Assembly (NCBI GenBank): GCA_900553395.1
Contig: USDJ01000006.1
Location: 1-64,000, forward strand
DNA: 64,000 bases
Source: an uncultured Mycoplasmatota bacterium
GTDB taxonomy: Bacteria; Bacillota_I; Bacilli_A; RF39; UBA660
Direction: 5' to 3'
The translations under genes were made by a program, and so were the position numbers. The notes under the pieces were generated by a model. It had not been told where the DNA came from, did no database searches, and worked only from the letters and a program-made list of their open reading frames with translations. Shown here one piece after another: positions 26,307 to 35,815 of the stretch; the stretch's first letter is position 1; each line of letters begins with the position of its first letter.

Positions 26307-26333
26307 TAATATATGATATATTAATTTTTTAGT
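26307..26333 (-). promoter_or_regulatory. Possible sigma-K/sigma-E type promoter of the collagen-like gene
   Basis: CATATATTA (26307-26315) fits the mother-cell minus-10 CATANNNTA, and AC (26332-26333) lies 16 nt upstream as in sigma-K promoters. The match carries little information in such AT-rich DNA. No good sigma-A promoter is visible here. Confidence 0.35.
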
Positions 26334-26376
26334 ATAAGCCAAACATAAATAAAAAAAGAATTAGTACTTACAAATA

Positions 26377-28923
26377 CTAATTCTCATTATCTATGTTATC
26401 TAAAAAATCATCTATAGTCATCATTCGATGATCTATATTATCTAAAGATATATTTTCTTTTTGAATCTCTACTGGTTCCTCTAGAACTTCGTGATTTATT
26501 CTAGGGTTAGTTATTTTATTTTCACAGAATACATCTAAAATATCGTGTTTAGAAAGACTCGTACCAGTTGAATATCTATCTACTATTGGAAGATCAGTTA
26601 ATTTGATAAATTCTATATCTTCCTTAAATTTCAATCCCAAAGTATTCTTAGAATTTAGCACAAAAGTTTTAAGAATATAATATGGATTTGTTTTAACATC
26701 TCTTATTACTTGTATACCTTTTCTAGCTCTAGATATTCTTTCAAATTCTGATAACTTAATTCGTTTACCTGTGTTTTTAGTAGTTATAATTGATATACAT
26801 TCTTCGTTGTCAATAACATTTCCAGATACTACAGCATCATTTTTAAGACTAATAGCTTTAACACCACTTGCCCTACTTCCAAGTACTGGAACTTCATTGA
26901 TATCATATCTTAATCCAAAACCATTATGAGTTGTTATAAATATATCAGATCCATCTTTATATTCAACATTAACAACCTGATCACCATCTTTAAGTTTAAT
27001 ATATGGCATAGGTTTAGTATAGCGAAGGGCTTTTAGGTCACTGATTAGTGTTCTTTTAATCATACCATTCATAGTAAATATTGTTATATATTTATTTGTA
27101 TTAAAATCTGTTATAGCAATAGAATTTATTATATTTTCATCTGGATCTATTTTTATAATATTACTTATATGTTTACCTAAGTCTTTCCATTTCATATCAG
27201 GTATTTCATAAACAGGGACATATAAATAATTTCCAAGTGTTGTAAATAGTAATATAACATCCATTGTATTTACTTCGTACATTCCAACTACATAGTCTAA
27301 CTCTTTGAGACCAGTTGCTCCATCTCTTGCACCGTAACTTCTTTTTGATACTCTCTTAACATATCCATCTTTTGTAACTACAACAACACATTCTTCTTTA
27401 GGGATCATAGCTTGAGTATCTATTTTAATCTCAGTAATTTCATCTTTTATTTCAGTTTTACGAGGAGTAGCATATTCATTTTTTATGGATTTAAGCTCTT
27501 GTTTCATTACACTTTTTAATTTTTCTTCATCAGATAAAATCCCTAATAATATTTCTATAGCACGTAATAGGTTTGCATATTCTTCTTTTAATACATTAAC
27601 ATCTGTATTTGTTAGCCTATAAAGTTGTAAAGTAACTATAGCCTCAGCTTGCTCATTAGAAAAATCATATTTTTCAATCAGATTGTTTATTGCATCACTT
27701 TTATTTTTACTAGATCTAATTGTTTTTATAATCTCATCTAATATATCAAGAGCTTTAATTAAGCCTTCCACTATATGCATTCTAGCTTTTGCGTGCTCTA
27801 AATCAAATTTAGTACGTCTAGTTATAACTTCTTTTTGATGAGCTATATAAGCATCTAATATATCTATAACTCCTACTATCTTTGGCCTGCGATTAACTAT
27901 AGCAATCATATTATATGAATAATTTATTTGAAGTTCTGTGTTTTTAAATAAATAATTTAATATAACTTCTGGATTGCTATCCTTCTTTAAGTCAATAACT
28001 ATTCTAACACTTTCTTCTCTATCAGATTCATCTCTTACTTCTAGCATGCCATCTATTTTCTTGTCAAAAATAATATCCGCTATCTTTTTTACTAAAAGAG
28101 CCTTATTAACTTCAAAAGGAATTTCGTGTATTAATATTTGCTTTATCTTTTTATCTTCTACTATCTCATATTTTGATCTTATTACAACTTTTCCTCTTCC
28201 TTTAGTTAAGGCATCCATTATTTCTTTTTTACCTTCCACTATAGCTCCAGTAGGAAAATCTGGACCCTTTATTATTTCTAAAATAGTATCTAGTCTACAA
28301 TTTGGACTATCTATTCTCTTAATTGTAGCATCTATTACTTCTCCTAAGTTATGTGGAGGAATTTCTGTTGCATATCCAGCACTTATTCCTTTAGAACCAT
28401 TTACTAATAAATTAGGATATTTAGCTGGAAGTACTACTGGTTCATATAATGTATCATCAAAATTAGGTGTCCATTCTATAGTATTTTTATCTATATCTTT
28501 TAAAAGTTCTCCACTTATTTTTGATAATCTAGTCTCTGTATAACGATATGCTGCTGCGCTATCTCCATCCATAGATCCGTTATTACCATGCATATCGATA
28601 TAGCACTCATTTTGTTTCCACCACTGACTCATATGTACCATTGCTTCATATATACTTGAGTCTCCATGTGGATGATAATGACCCATTACATTTCCAACAG
28701 CAGTCGCACTTTTTTTATGTGGTCTCTCGTATGTATTTTTATCTCTAAACATAGCATAAAGTATTCTTCTTTGTACTGGCTTTAATCCATCTCTAACGTC
28801 TGGAATAGCACGATTTTGAATTATATCTTTAGCATAACTTCCGAATCTTTCGCCCATAATCTCTTCTAGGGTATAATCATAAATTCGGCCTAATAGTTCA
28901 ACTGTATCATCTTGCTTTTTCAT
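26377..28923 (-). CDS. parC: DNA topoisomerase IV subunit A
   Basis: An 848-aa subunit that breaks and rejoins DNA to unlink daughter chromosomes. The winged-helix/breakage domain begins FGSYAKDIIQNRAIPDVRDG, the catalytic Tyr is Tyr129 in AAAYRYTETR, and a C-terminal beta-pinwheel (about 500-800) carries ParC-type blades such as SYGARDGATGLKELD. It pairs with parE upstream (10-bp gap), which supports ParC rather than GyrA. The quinolone region reads HPHGDSSIYEAMV with Ser89 and Glu93, the sensitive state at the two positions equivalent to S. aureus ParC Ser80/Glu84. Confidence 0.95.
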   Translation of the reverse strand: MKKQDDTVELLGRIYDYTLEEIMGERFGSYAKDIIQNRAIPDVRDGLKPVQRRILYAMFRDKNTYERPHKKSATAVGNVMGHYHPHGDSSIYEAMVHMSQWWKQNECYIDMHGNNGSMDGDSAAAYRYTETRLSKISGELLKDIDKNTIEWTPNFDDTLYEPVVLPAKYPNLLVNGSKGISAGYATEIPPHNLGEVIDATIKRIDSPNCRLDTILEIIKGPDFPTGAIVEGKKEIMDALTKGRGKVVIRSKYEIVEDKKIKQILIHEIPFEVNKALLVKKIADIIFDKKIDGMLEVRDESDREESVRIVIDLKKDSNPEVILNYLFKNTELQINYSYNMIAIVNRRPKIVGVIDILDAYIAHQKEVITRRTKFDLEHAKARMHIVEGLIKALDILDEIIKTIRSSKNKSDAINNLIEKYDFSNEQAEAIVTLQLYRLTNTDVNVLKEEYANLLRAIEILLGILSDEEKLKSVMKQELKSIKNEYATPRKTEIKDEITEIKIDTQAMIPKEECVVVVTKDGYVKRVSKRSYGARDGATGLKELDYVVGMYEVNTMDVILLFTTLGNYLYVPVYEIPDMKWKDLGKHISNIIKIDPDENIINSIAITDFNTNKYITIFTMNGMIKRTLISDLKALRYTKPMPYIKLKDGDQVVNVEYKDGSDIFITTHNGFGLRYDINEVPVLGSRASGVKAISLKNDAVVSGNVIDNEECISIITTKNTGKRIKLSEFERISRARKGIQVIRDVKTNPYYILKTFVLNSKNTLGLKFKEDIEFIKLTDLPIVDRYSTGTSLSKHDILDVFCENKITNPRINHEVLEEPVEIQKENISLDNIDHRMMTIDDFLDNIDNEN

Positions 28924-28933
28924 ATTTTCACTC

Positions 28934-30844
28934 CTAATTAATTTTATAATTATCCTCTAGTGAGAACTCAACATTTTCTTCTATCCATTCTTTTCTTGGA
29001 TCTACTTTATCACCCATAAGCGTTGTAACTCTTTTTTCTGCTAATACTGCATCATTTATGCTTACTTTGATTAGGCTACGAGTCTTAGGATCCATTGTAG
29101 TTTCCCATAATTGAGTTGCATCCATTTCTCCTAAACCTTTATATCTCTGAGTTTTAGTAGGTTTACCCTTATATTTTTCTAAAAGTCTCTTTCTATCATC
29201 CTCAGTCCAAGCATATTCTCCTTCTTTACCACATTCAATTTTATATAAAGGAGGCATTGCTATATACAAATGTCCTTCTTCTATTAATGGTTTCATATAT
29301 CTATAGAAAAATGTTAATAGTAATATTTGTATATGTGCACCATCAACATCGGCATCGGTCATGATTATTACTTTATCATAATTGCTGTCTTCTACCTTAA
29401 AATCAGCACCAGCACCTCCACCTATTGCATATATCATAGTGTTAATCTCTTCATTTTTATATGCTTCTTCTAAAGATGCTTTTTCTGTGTTTAAAACTTT
29501 TCCTCTAAGAGGTAATATTGCCTGATATTTTCTATCTCTACCAGTTTTTGCTGAACCACCGGCTGAATCTCCCTCGACTAAAAAGAGTTCATTTATCTTA
29601 GAATTTTTAGCTTGAGCTGGAGTCAATTTACCACTAATAACTCTTTCTTTTTTACCTCTATCTTTACCGCTTCTAGCCTCATCACGTGCTTTTCTAGCAG
29701 CTTCACGAGCATTCCTACTTTTTAGCATTTTATTAATTATAGAAGTAGCTACTGCTTTATTTTCTTCAAGGAAGAAAGATAACTTTTCTGATACTATACT
29801 ATCTACTACTGTACGTGCAATAGGCGTACCTAATTTACCCTTTGTTTGCCCTTCAAATTGCAATAATTCCTCTGGAATTTTAAGACTTATAATTGCAGTT
29901 AAGCCTTCTCTAGTATCCGGTCCTTCTAAGTTTTTATCACGCGCTTTTAAATATCCATTGGATTTAGCATATTCATTAAATACACGAGTAAGAGCACTCT
30001 TAAAACCAACTTCGTGTGTTCCACCATCTATAGTTTTAACGTTGTTTACAAATGAAATAATATTTTCAGAATATGAATCTGTATATTGAAATGCTACTTT
30101 AACATCTATTTTATCTTTAACACCACTTAATACCATAGCTTTATGCAATTCGTTTTTATCTTCATTTACATATTCTACAAATGCTTTAAGGCCATCGCTA
30201 TACATAAAAGATTCGTGCTTATTATCCTCTTCGTCTGTTACTTCTATGTCTAACCCTTCAAGTAAAAAAGCACTTTCTTGCATTCTTTCACAGATAGTAG
30301 TAAATGAAAAATTAGTAGTAGAAAATATATTATCGTCTGGCATAAATCTAACTCTAGTTCCAGTCTTACTAGTTTTATCTCTTTTAGTTAATGGTATATC
30401 TACTTCTCCACCATTTTTAAATCTAATAAAGTATTCATATCCGTCTCTTTTTATAGTTACTTCCATCCATTTAGATAGTGCATTAACTACACTTGCACCT
30501 ACTCCGTGTAACCCTCCAGAAACTGTATATCCGCTAGTCTCAAACTTTCCACCGGCGTGAAGTACTGTGTAAATTACTTCTGGTGTTGTTCTTCCACTAG
30601 AATGCATTCCAACAGGAACACCACGTCCTTCATCTTCAACAGTTATACTATGATCTTTGTGCAAAATTATCTTTATTTTTTTACCGTATCCATTTATAAC
30701 CTCATCTATTGAATTATCTACGATTTCCCATACAAGATGATGAAGGCCTCTTTTATCAGTTGAACCAATATACATACCTGGTCTTTTTCTTACTGCTTCA
30801 AGTCCTTCTAATATTTTTATTGAGCTTTCATCATATTTTACCAT
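28934..30844 (-). CDS. parE: DNA topoisomerase IV subunit B
   Basis: A 636-aa ATPase subunit. The GHKL ATPase domain has EIVDNSIDE, VEDEGRGVPVG and HAGGKF with VSGGLHGVGASVVNAL. A transducer region follows, then the TOPRIM domain with EGDSAGGSAKTGRDRKYQAI and DADVDGAHI. Length and the single-Arg-type insertion pattern match Gram-positive ParE. It is the first gene of the parE-parC operon, with a near-consensus promoter 20 nt upstream and GAGGTGAATAAGTT as ribosome site. Confidence 0.95.
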   Translation of the reverse strand: MVKYDESSIKILEGLEAVRKRPGMYIGSTDKRGLHHLVWEIVDNSIDEVINGYGKKIKIILHKDHSITVEDEGRGVPVGMHSSGRTTPEVIYTVLHAGGKFETSGYTVSGGLHGVGASVVNALSKWMEVTIKRDGYEYFIRFKNGGEVDIPLTKRDKTSKTGTRVRFMPDDNIFSTTNFSFTTICERMQESAFLLEGLDIEVTDEEDNKHESFMYSDGLKAFVEYVNEDKNELHKAMVLSGVKDKIDVKVAFQYTDSYSENIISFVNNVKTIDGGTHEVGFKSALTRVFNEYAKSNGYLKARDKNLEGPDTREGLTAIISLKIPEELLQFEGQTKGKLGTPIARTVVDSIVSEKLSFFLEENKAVATSIINKMLKSRNAREAARKARDEARSGKDRGKKERVISGKLTPAQAKNSKINELFLVEGDSAGGSAKTGRDRKYQAILPLRGKVLNTEKASLEEAYKNEEINTMIYAIGGGAGADFKVEDSNYDKVIIMTDADVDGAHIQILLLTFFYRYMKPLIEEGHLYIAMPPLYKIECGKEGEYAWTEDDRKRLLEKYKGKPTKTQRYKGLGEMDATQLWETTMDPKTRSLIKVSINDAVLAEKRVTTLMGDKVDPRKEWIEENVEFSLEDNYKIN

Positions 30845-30862
30845 AACTTATTCACCTCAACA

Positions 30863-30892
30863 ATTATAACATAAATAAACTTTTAAAGTCAA
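30863..30892 (-). promoter_or_regulatory. Sigma-A promoter of parE-parC
   Basis: TTGACT (30887-30892) and TATAAT (30863-30868) with an 18-nt spacer. Confidence 0.85.
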
Positions 30893-30933
30893 AAAAATCC
30901 TTGTTTTTTCATAATAAAAGTAGAATAAAAGTC

Positions 30934-31857
30934 TTATTCTACCGTTATAACTCTTTTTGATGATACCTGATTTCCAGAAGGATCTTTAGCTATATATGTA
31001 ATAATATATTTATCCTTTACTCCAAAATTTATTTTACCCTCTATGCTTATAGAACAATCACCACTATTATCAGTACAACTTACGCCTTCCATTAAGTCAT
31101 ATTCATTAACACTTGAAGATATAGTTGTATTTTCTGGTATTACAAGATTTGGTGCCTCTAAATCTTTTATAATTACACTAAAAACTACTACAGTAGAATA
31201 TCCATAGTCATCTACAACAGTATAATTTACATAATAAATTCCAAGCTTAGTTGTGTCAATTGTATCAACTATTATATCATTTTTGGTAATATTGAAAACC
31301 ACTCTGCTTGCCAAATTAGCTCCATCTTTAGAAGTCGCATTATAGCTTGGCATAGAAAAGTCACTGCCAAGATTTACACTAACAGTATAATTTCCGGCAC
31401 TATCCTTATTTAATCCTTCCAGTACAATACTAGGTTTTTGTTCTTTATAAAGAGAAGAAGTCCTATCATCTCTTTTTATAGTAAATAAATAATCTCCACT
31501 TTTTTTAGAATACTTACTCTTACTATATCTATTACTTCCAATATTTTTAATCTCTATAACTAAGTCATCACTAAAATATTCGCCAGTTTTTGGATCTTTT
31601 ATATCAGAATCTAGTAAAGATTTCTTTTTTAATTCTCCTACTGTTATATATTTAACATTATCTCTTTCAGGTAAAAATTCAGCATTTTCTAGCGACCAAT
31701 TATAAGCTGAGGTTAAAATATCATTTATTTTTTTTTGATATACAGTATCTTTACTACTATCAGTTACATTTATAATAGCAGGAAGTGTTATAGAGAAAAT
31801 TACCATCAAAATAACTATAACTCCTAATAATTCTACTAATGTGAATCCTTTTTTCAT
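30934..31857 (-). CDS. Pilin-like protein with C-terminal Ig-like surface domain
   Basis: A 307-aa protein with a class III signal MKKGFTLVELLGVIVILMVI (cut after Gly4), a pilin-like helical stem to about residue 60, then a beta-rich part. The last 80 residues (DLEAPNLVIPENTTISSSV...ITYIAKDPSGNQ) look like a DUF5011/HYR-type Ig fold, with a Cys pair in SCTDNSGDCS. Much longer than the usual pseudopilin (about 100-150 aa), it could present the Ig domain at a filament tip or on the wall. It follows the OapA-like gene by 3 bp and shares its operon. A hairpin (30934-30956) covers its stop codon. Confidence 0.75.
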   Translation of the reverse strand: MKKGFTLVELLGVIVILMVIFSITLPAIINVTDSSKDTVYQKKINDILTSAYNWSLENAEFLPERDNVKYITVGELKKKSLLDSDIKDPKTGEYFSDDLVIEIKNIGSNRYSKSKYSKKSGDYLFTIKRDDRTSSLYKEQKPSIVLEGLNKDSAGNYTVSVNLGSDFSMPSYNATSKDGANLASRVVFNITKNDIIVDTIDTTKLGIYYVNYTVVDDYGYSTVVVFSVIIKDLEAPNLVIPENTTISSSVNEYDLMEGVSCTDNSGDCSISIEGKINFGVKDKYIITYIAKDPSGNQVSSKRVITVE

Positions 31858-31860
31858 ACA

Positions 31861-32391
31861 TTACTCCTTTATAAAAATGCTTAATATTTTAGAGGCAAAA
31901 AGAAGTATTTCATTTCCCTTGCTCATAGCAATACCTTTTTCCAATGCCTTACCACCAATTGTAAGAGTTGATATAATTCCCATTACTATAAGTGTCACTA
32001 AAAGCCCATTATAATTAGTGGCAGCAGTTATTTTAAGTGATATAACCGCTCCTGTTGATCCAGATATAATTCCACATATATCACCTATTACATCGTTACA
32101 AAAAGATGATACTTTTTCAGCATTTTTTTTAAGTTTTACTGCAACTCTAGCAGATTTTATTTTTTTTGATGCCATAGAATGAAATACAGCCTCATCTGCC
32201 GTAGAACAAGCAACACCTATCATGTCAAATATAACTCCAATAAGAATAAACACAATAGTTAAAATTATACCTACTGGTATATTTACATTTGGTATAGCAG
32301 TTTCAGATATAAAAGTAAATAATATAGATATAATAAAAGTTAAAATAACAATCATCATAATCCATTTATAATTAGTTTTAGCATTCTTCAT
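31861..32391 (-). CDS. oapA: DUF21/CorB-related membrane protein, probable OLE-associated protein A
   Basis: A 176-aa integral membrane protein with about four helices (11-30, 40-61, 108-124, 130-148). A conserved cytoplasmic stretch (CSTADEAVFHSMASKKIKSA, KNAEKVSSFCNDVIGDICG) matches my recollection of short DUF21 proteins annotated as CorB-like. OapA, the membrane partner of OLE RNA in Bacillus halodurans, is of this type and is linked to magnesium tolerance. The match is by memory. It is supported by a 611-nt OLE-like RNA 3.4 kb upstream on the same strand. Here oapA lies between a 74-aa membrane protein gene and a pilin-like gene with 1-3 bp gaps. The alternative is an unrelated metal transporter. 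Confidence 0.6.
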   Translation of the reverse strand: MKNAKTNYKWIMMIVILTFIISILFTFISETAIPNVNIPVGIILTIVFILIGVIFDMIGVACSTADEAVFHSMASKKIKSARVAVKLKKNAEKVSSFCNDVIGDICGIISGSTGAVISLKITAATNYNGLLVTLIVMGIISTLTIGGKALEKGIAMSKGNEILLFASKILSIFIKE

Positions 32392-32392
32392 A

Positions 32393-32617
32393 CTATTTTA
32401 ATTCTTCTCTTTCAATATTTGTGTTATAATTAGACTCTTGTGAATTATTTTCTATAATTCTTTCTTTTTTATCTTTTAATCCTATTACAAAAAGTATAAA
32501 TAAAATAATAACTAACACATATAAAGATAAAATTATAATTAAATCTTTATGACTTTTTTTACTCTTATCATTCTTATTGCTTGAATCAAGCTCTACTGCT
32601 TTTGGATCATTATCCAT
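32393..32617 (-). CDS. Small single-helix membrane protein
   Basis: A 74-aa protein with a charged N-terminus (about 1-26), one membrane helix (about 27-48, LIIILSLYVLVIILFILFVI) and an acidic, Asn-rich tail. GGTGAT is the ribosome site. It is the first gene of the transcription unit with the OapA-like gene (1-bp gap). I do not recognise a family; its position suggests a partner of the OapA-like protein. Confidence 0.7.
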   Translation of the reverse strand: MDNDPKAVELDSSNKNDKSKKSHKDLIIILSLYVLVIILFILFVIGLKDKKERIIENNSQESNYNTNIEREELK

Positions 32618-32634
32618 ATCATCACCCTAAGTTT

Positions 32635-32663
32635 AGTATAGCATAAAAGAAATAATTTAACAA
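32635..32663 (-). promoter_or_regulatory. Sigma-A promoter of the 74-aa/oapA/pilin operon
   Basis: TTGTTA (32658-32663) and TATACT (32635-32640) with a 17-nt spacer. Confidence 0.75.
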
Positions 32664-32689
32664 GAAAAAATAAAGATTGCTCTTTATTT
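32661..32689 (-). terminator. Terminator of the LtaS-like/deacetylase operon
   Basis: AAATAAAG (32668-32675) and CTTTATTT (32682-32689) form the stem around a 6-nt loop. A T run follows on the minus strand. The stop codon of the deacetylase gene (32684-32686) is inside the stem. Confidence 0.8.
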
Positions 32690-33940
32690 CAAATATGATA
32701 TAAACTCATCCATTGTAGTACTAGAAAATATAGTCATTCTTCTCACTTTATATTTATCTGTACTTTTAGGATATGAATATCCATAAGTATTATATTGACC
32801 TATAAAAGCAAGTTTAAATCCTGCTTTTTTCAAAAGAGAAATAGCCCTATCATTAAAATCAAAGAATGGATAAGCGAAATACTTGCTTCCACCTAGCTTT
32901 TCTTGACTAATGCGTAAGTCTTCTAAAACTTTATCTTCATCAAGACATAGTATTCCTCCACCTTGATTGCCATACCCTTTACACTCATATTGATTATGCA
33001 TATTATTGGTATGTGATTCTAAATCTAAATATTCAGATTTAAACTCATCATAAGTATCTTTTATTCCTGTAATCACAAATAATGTTGCATTTACTTTATA
33101 CTGCTCCAATAACTTAATAGCATCTAGATCAAATATAGTTCCATCATCTATAGTTAAAACTATGCTTTTTTCTGGAATATTAATTTTACCATCTAAATAC
33201 ATTTCAAGTTCATTAAGTTTAAGTGTAAAATAATTATTTTCCCTAATATATTTTAAATGACTCTCAAACTGATCTAAAGTTTGGCATATAGCTTGATCAC
33301 AATTATAAGTATCTGGGTTATATAAGAAATGATAAGTTAAAGTCCTTATTTTATCCTTATTCTTTAGTTCTGTGTTTATATTATCATAAATAGACTCTAT
33401 ATCTTCACTATTTATATATACTAGGGCATTATTATATTCAATGCCATATCTATTATCATCTTTAACTATTATAGGAAAGTCAAATGATGAATTAATAGTA
33501 TATAATAAATTACCTTCATAATCATAAAAACTAGTAACATCTTTTGTTTTAATATTCTGATTAAAATATATATAATTTTTATATCTATCATCTATACTAA
33601 ATGCATCTATCTTTTCTACATCGCGATAATATACATATATATCTAAATTTTCTATTTTAAAATAAGTTGTTGTGGAAGTTAGTTCAATATCGTCTAGTAT
33701 AAGATTAATATTTTCACTAATTTTTCCATATTCCTTATAATTATCATCGGTTTTATAATAAAGTTTAGCTTCTCTACTCGTTTTTACATATTTATTGTAA
33801 TGACTTTTTACCTCACTTAAATTATCAATGCTATTGTCAGTTTTTTCTTTAGCATTATTCTTATTAAAATTAATTAAAAAGGTAAACCCAAGTATAATTA
33901 AGGCTACTAATAAAATTCCAAAAATAGTATATTTTTTCAT
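32684..33940 (-). CDS. Polysaccharide deacetylase (NodB domain), membrane-anchored
   Basis: A 418-aa protein with an N-terminal membrane helix (about 5-24), an extracellular region of about 200 residues with no recognised domain, and a C-terminal NodB domain (about 250-418). The zinc and catalytic motifs are visible: LTIDDGT (TxDDG-type motif 1), the His pair in ESHTNNMHNQ, and AYPFFDFN. It probably removes acetyl groups from peptidoglycan or a wall polysaccharide. It lies 13 bp downstream of the LtaS-like gene and shares its terminator, so it is a cell-envelope operon. Confidence 0.88.
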   Translation of the reverse strand: MKKYTIFGILLVALIILGFTFLINFNKNNAKEKTDNSIDNLSEVKSHYNKYVKTSREAKLYYKTDDNYKEYGKISENINLILDDIELTSTTTYFKIENLDIYVYYRDVEKIDAFSIDDRYKNYIYFNQNIKTKDVTSFYDYEGNLLYTINSSFDFPIIVKDDNRYGIEYNNALVYINSEDIESIYDNINTELKNKDKIRTLTYHFLYNPDTYNCDQAICQTLDQFESHLKYIRENNYFTLKLNELEMYLDGKINIPEKSIVLTIDDGTIFDLDAIKLLEQYKVNATLFVITGIKDTYDEFKSEYLDLESHTNNMHNQYECKGYGNQGGGILCLDEDKVLEDLRISQEKLGGSKYFAYPFFDFNDRAISLLKKAGFKLAFIGQYNTYGYSYPKSTDKYKVRRMTIFSSTTMDEFISYLK

Positions 33941-33953
33941 ATTATCACCAATC

Positions 33954-35459
33954 TTAGTATGCGTTATTTATGAAGTATTTTTCATAAAAAGCTGATTTTT
34001 TCATAAGTTCATTATTAAAAGCATCATAGCCAAGTTCTTCTGCCAGAGTTTCACTTGATGAAAATAAGTCTGTTCCAAGACCTAAATGGTCATTTTCTAT
34101 AGAAACGCCAAGAGCTGACAACGTTGTTGGAAACATATCTAATGTTGTAAATACTCTGTTTTTAGAATTAACCGGAACTTTATCTGTATTTATAAATGCA
34201 TTATAAACACTTCTATTATAGCCACTATCTATAGAATCAAAAAATGTCTCCTGCATAGTAAAATGATCTCCAGTTATTATTATAACTGTATCTTTATAAA
34301 AATCTTGTTCCTTAATCCAATTTATAAATTCATAAATCATACTATCCGAACATGAAAATGAATTAGAATAATTGTCCTTAAATTTTTTCTCACAAGAAGA
34401 ATCCAAATAGCCATCTGGAAAATGTGTATCGGCCGTTAACAAAGTAAAATTAAATGGTTCATCACTTTTAGATATTTCTAGCAATTTATCTTTAGCAAAG
34501 GCAAACAATTTTTTATCTTCATAACCCCACCATACTTTATAATTTTTACTTATTAATTTATTTTTTCTAGCATATTCATAATCATAAATCTCATATTTCC
34601 CATGGTAACTAAAATAATCATCGCGGCATCCAAATGCAGCATCTGAGCCAATCATAAAATAATTTTTATAACCGTTATCAAGTAAAATATCACCTAATGT
34701 ATATAATCCTTTAATAGAATTATCATAACTTAAATCAGTATTTACATCAATAGACACTTTTAGTGGCACACCAGAAGTCTGCGCTATAAGCGCACCTGCT
34801 GTGTAAGTTGCGCCACTTACTTCATATCCACCACCTAAATTTTCTCTATTACTAAAATTAAGATTATTTAGCGCTATAGACTCTAAATTAGGTATTATAG
34901 ACTCTTCTAATGCTCCTCCATTTGCTTTTGAAGCAAAAGTAGATTCAAGTGACTCTACATAAATATATATTAAATTTTTCTTCTTTTCTGGAAACGTTAT
35001 GTTAACATTTCTAGGATCTATATAAAGTTCATCATATATCTTAGAATATTGATTTTGATACTTAATAAATTCATCAATTTTAAGTATTTTAACTGGAAGA
35101 AGTATACTAAATATTATATATAGAGTAAAAATTATCTTTCCTATATAATCTATAGCATCTAATTGTGACTTCTTATCTTTTATAGTAATATTAACAAATA
35201 CCTTACCTTTAAATTTTTGTGATATTTTTAATATTACTAGATAAATAGATATTGCTATAACACCTGATATAACAACAAATAATAATCCTTTAGAAATTGA
35301 AGAAAAGCTTGTCCCTTTACTAGTCATCAAACTATAAACTATTTGCTCAAAAGGAACAGATTTAAAAGTATACTTTATATATAAAGATATAAGTACAACA
35401 AGAAGTAAAATTAATTCAAATATATATTTAATTACTTTTTTTGTGTTTTGGTTTTTCAT
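33954..35459 (-). CDS. LtaS/MdoB-like phosphoglycerol transferase, alkaline phosphatase superfamily
   Basis: A 501-aa protein with N-terminal membrane helices (to about 135) and an extracellular sulfatase-like domain. The metal and nucleophile segments are LIYIYVESLEST (about 163), SGATYTAGALIAQTSGVPL with the probable Thr nucleophile (about 220), LTADTHFPDG and TGDHFTMQE. LtaS-type enzymes move glycerol phosphate from phosphatidylglycerol to build lipoteichoic acid; MdoB-type enzymes modify glycans. The region around the nucleophile looks closer to MdoB. It starts inside the upstream 113-aa gene (32-bp overlap). Confidence 0.85.
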   Translation of the reverse strand: MKNQNTKKVIKYIFELILLLVVLISLYIKYTFKSVPFEQIVYSLMTSKGTSFSSISKGLLFVVISGVIAISIYLVILKISQKFKGKVFVNITIKDKKSQLDAIDYIGKIIFTLYIIFSILLPVKILKIDEFIKYQNQYSKIYDELYIDPRNVNITFPEKKKNLIYIYVESLESTFASKANGGALEESIIPNLESIALNNLNFSNRENLGGGYEVSGATYTAGALIAQTSGVPLKVSIDVNTDLSYDNSIKGLYTLGDILLDNGYKNYFMIGSDAAFGCRDDYFSYHGKYEIYDYEYARKNKLISKNYKVWWGYEDKKLFAFAKDKLLEISKSDEPFNFTLLTADTHFPDGYLDSSCEKKFKDNYSNSFSCSDSMIYEFINWIKEQDFYKDTVIIITGDHFTMQETFFDSIDSGYNRSVYNAFINTDKVPVNSKNRVFTTLDMFPTTLSALGVSIENDHLGLGTDLFSSSETLAEELGYDAFNNELMKKSAFYEKYFINNAY

Positions 35460-35769
35460 CTTTTACCTCTACATCTACTTGTAAATATTTTTCTACTATA
35501 ATAAATAATACTGGTAATATGCAATTTACAAAAATAGAAAGCAATTCATATTTAAAAGAAAATATATAGTGATCATTTATATATGTTAATATATTACCAT
35601 CAAAACCATTAAGCAAAATAATTGGTAGCATAATCAAAAAGTTAGAAAATAAAACCAATAGTAAGAAATACATAATAAGATCACGTGTATTAACATTATT
35701 TTTTATTCTTTGTATTATTTTTATTCCTAATACACTAGGTAAAACTAAAATTAAAATTCCATAAAACAT
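35428..35769 (-). CDS. Small polytopic membrane protein of unknown function
   Basis: A 113-aa protein with three predicted helices (about 1-16, 30-52, 70-95) and a charged tail (DEKPKHKKSN). It is the first gene of the LtaS-like/deacetylase unit. It has GGATGTGATAAT as ribosome site, and its start lies only 50 nt downstream of the structured RNA's terminator, so it may be expressed by readthrough from the RNA. I do not recognise a family. Confidence 0.65.
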   Translation of the reverse strand: MFYGILILVLPSVLGIKIIQRIKNNVNTRDLIMYFLLLVLFSNFLIMLPIILLNGFDGNILTYINDHYIFSFKYELLSIFVNCILPVLFIIVEKYLQVDVEVKDEKPKHKKSN

Positions 35770-35815
35770 ATTATCACATCCAATATTATTTTAACATATT
35801 ATTTAATTATTTCAA

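Noticed and set aside
26377..30844. gyrA/gyrB instead of parC/parE
   Set aside because: The adjacent parE-parC order, the ParC-type breakage-domain sequence and the blade pattern of the C-terminal domain fit topoisomerase IV better. Finding gyrBA elsewhere in the genome would confirm this.
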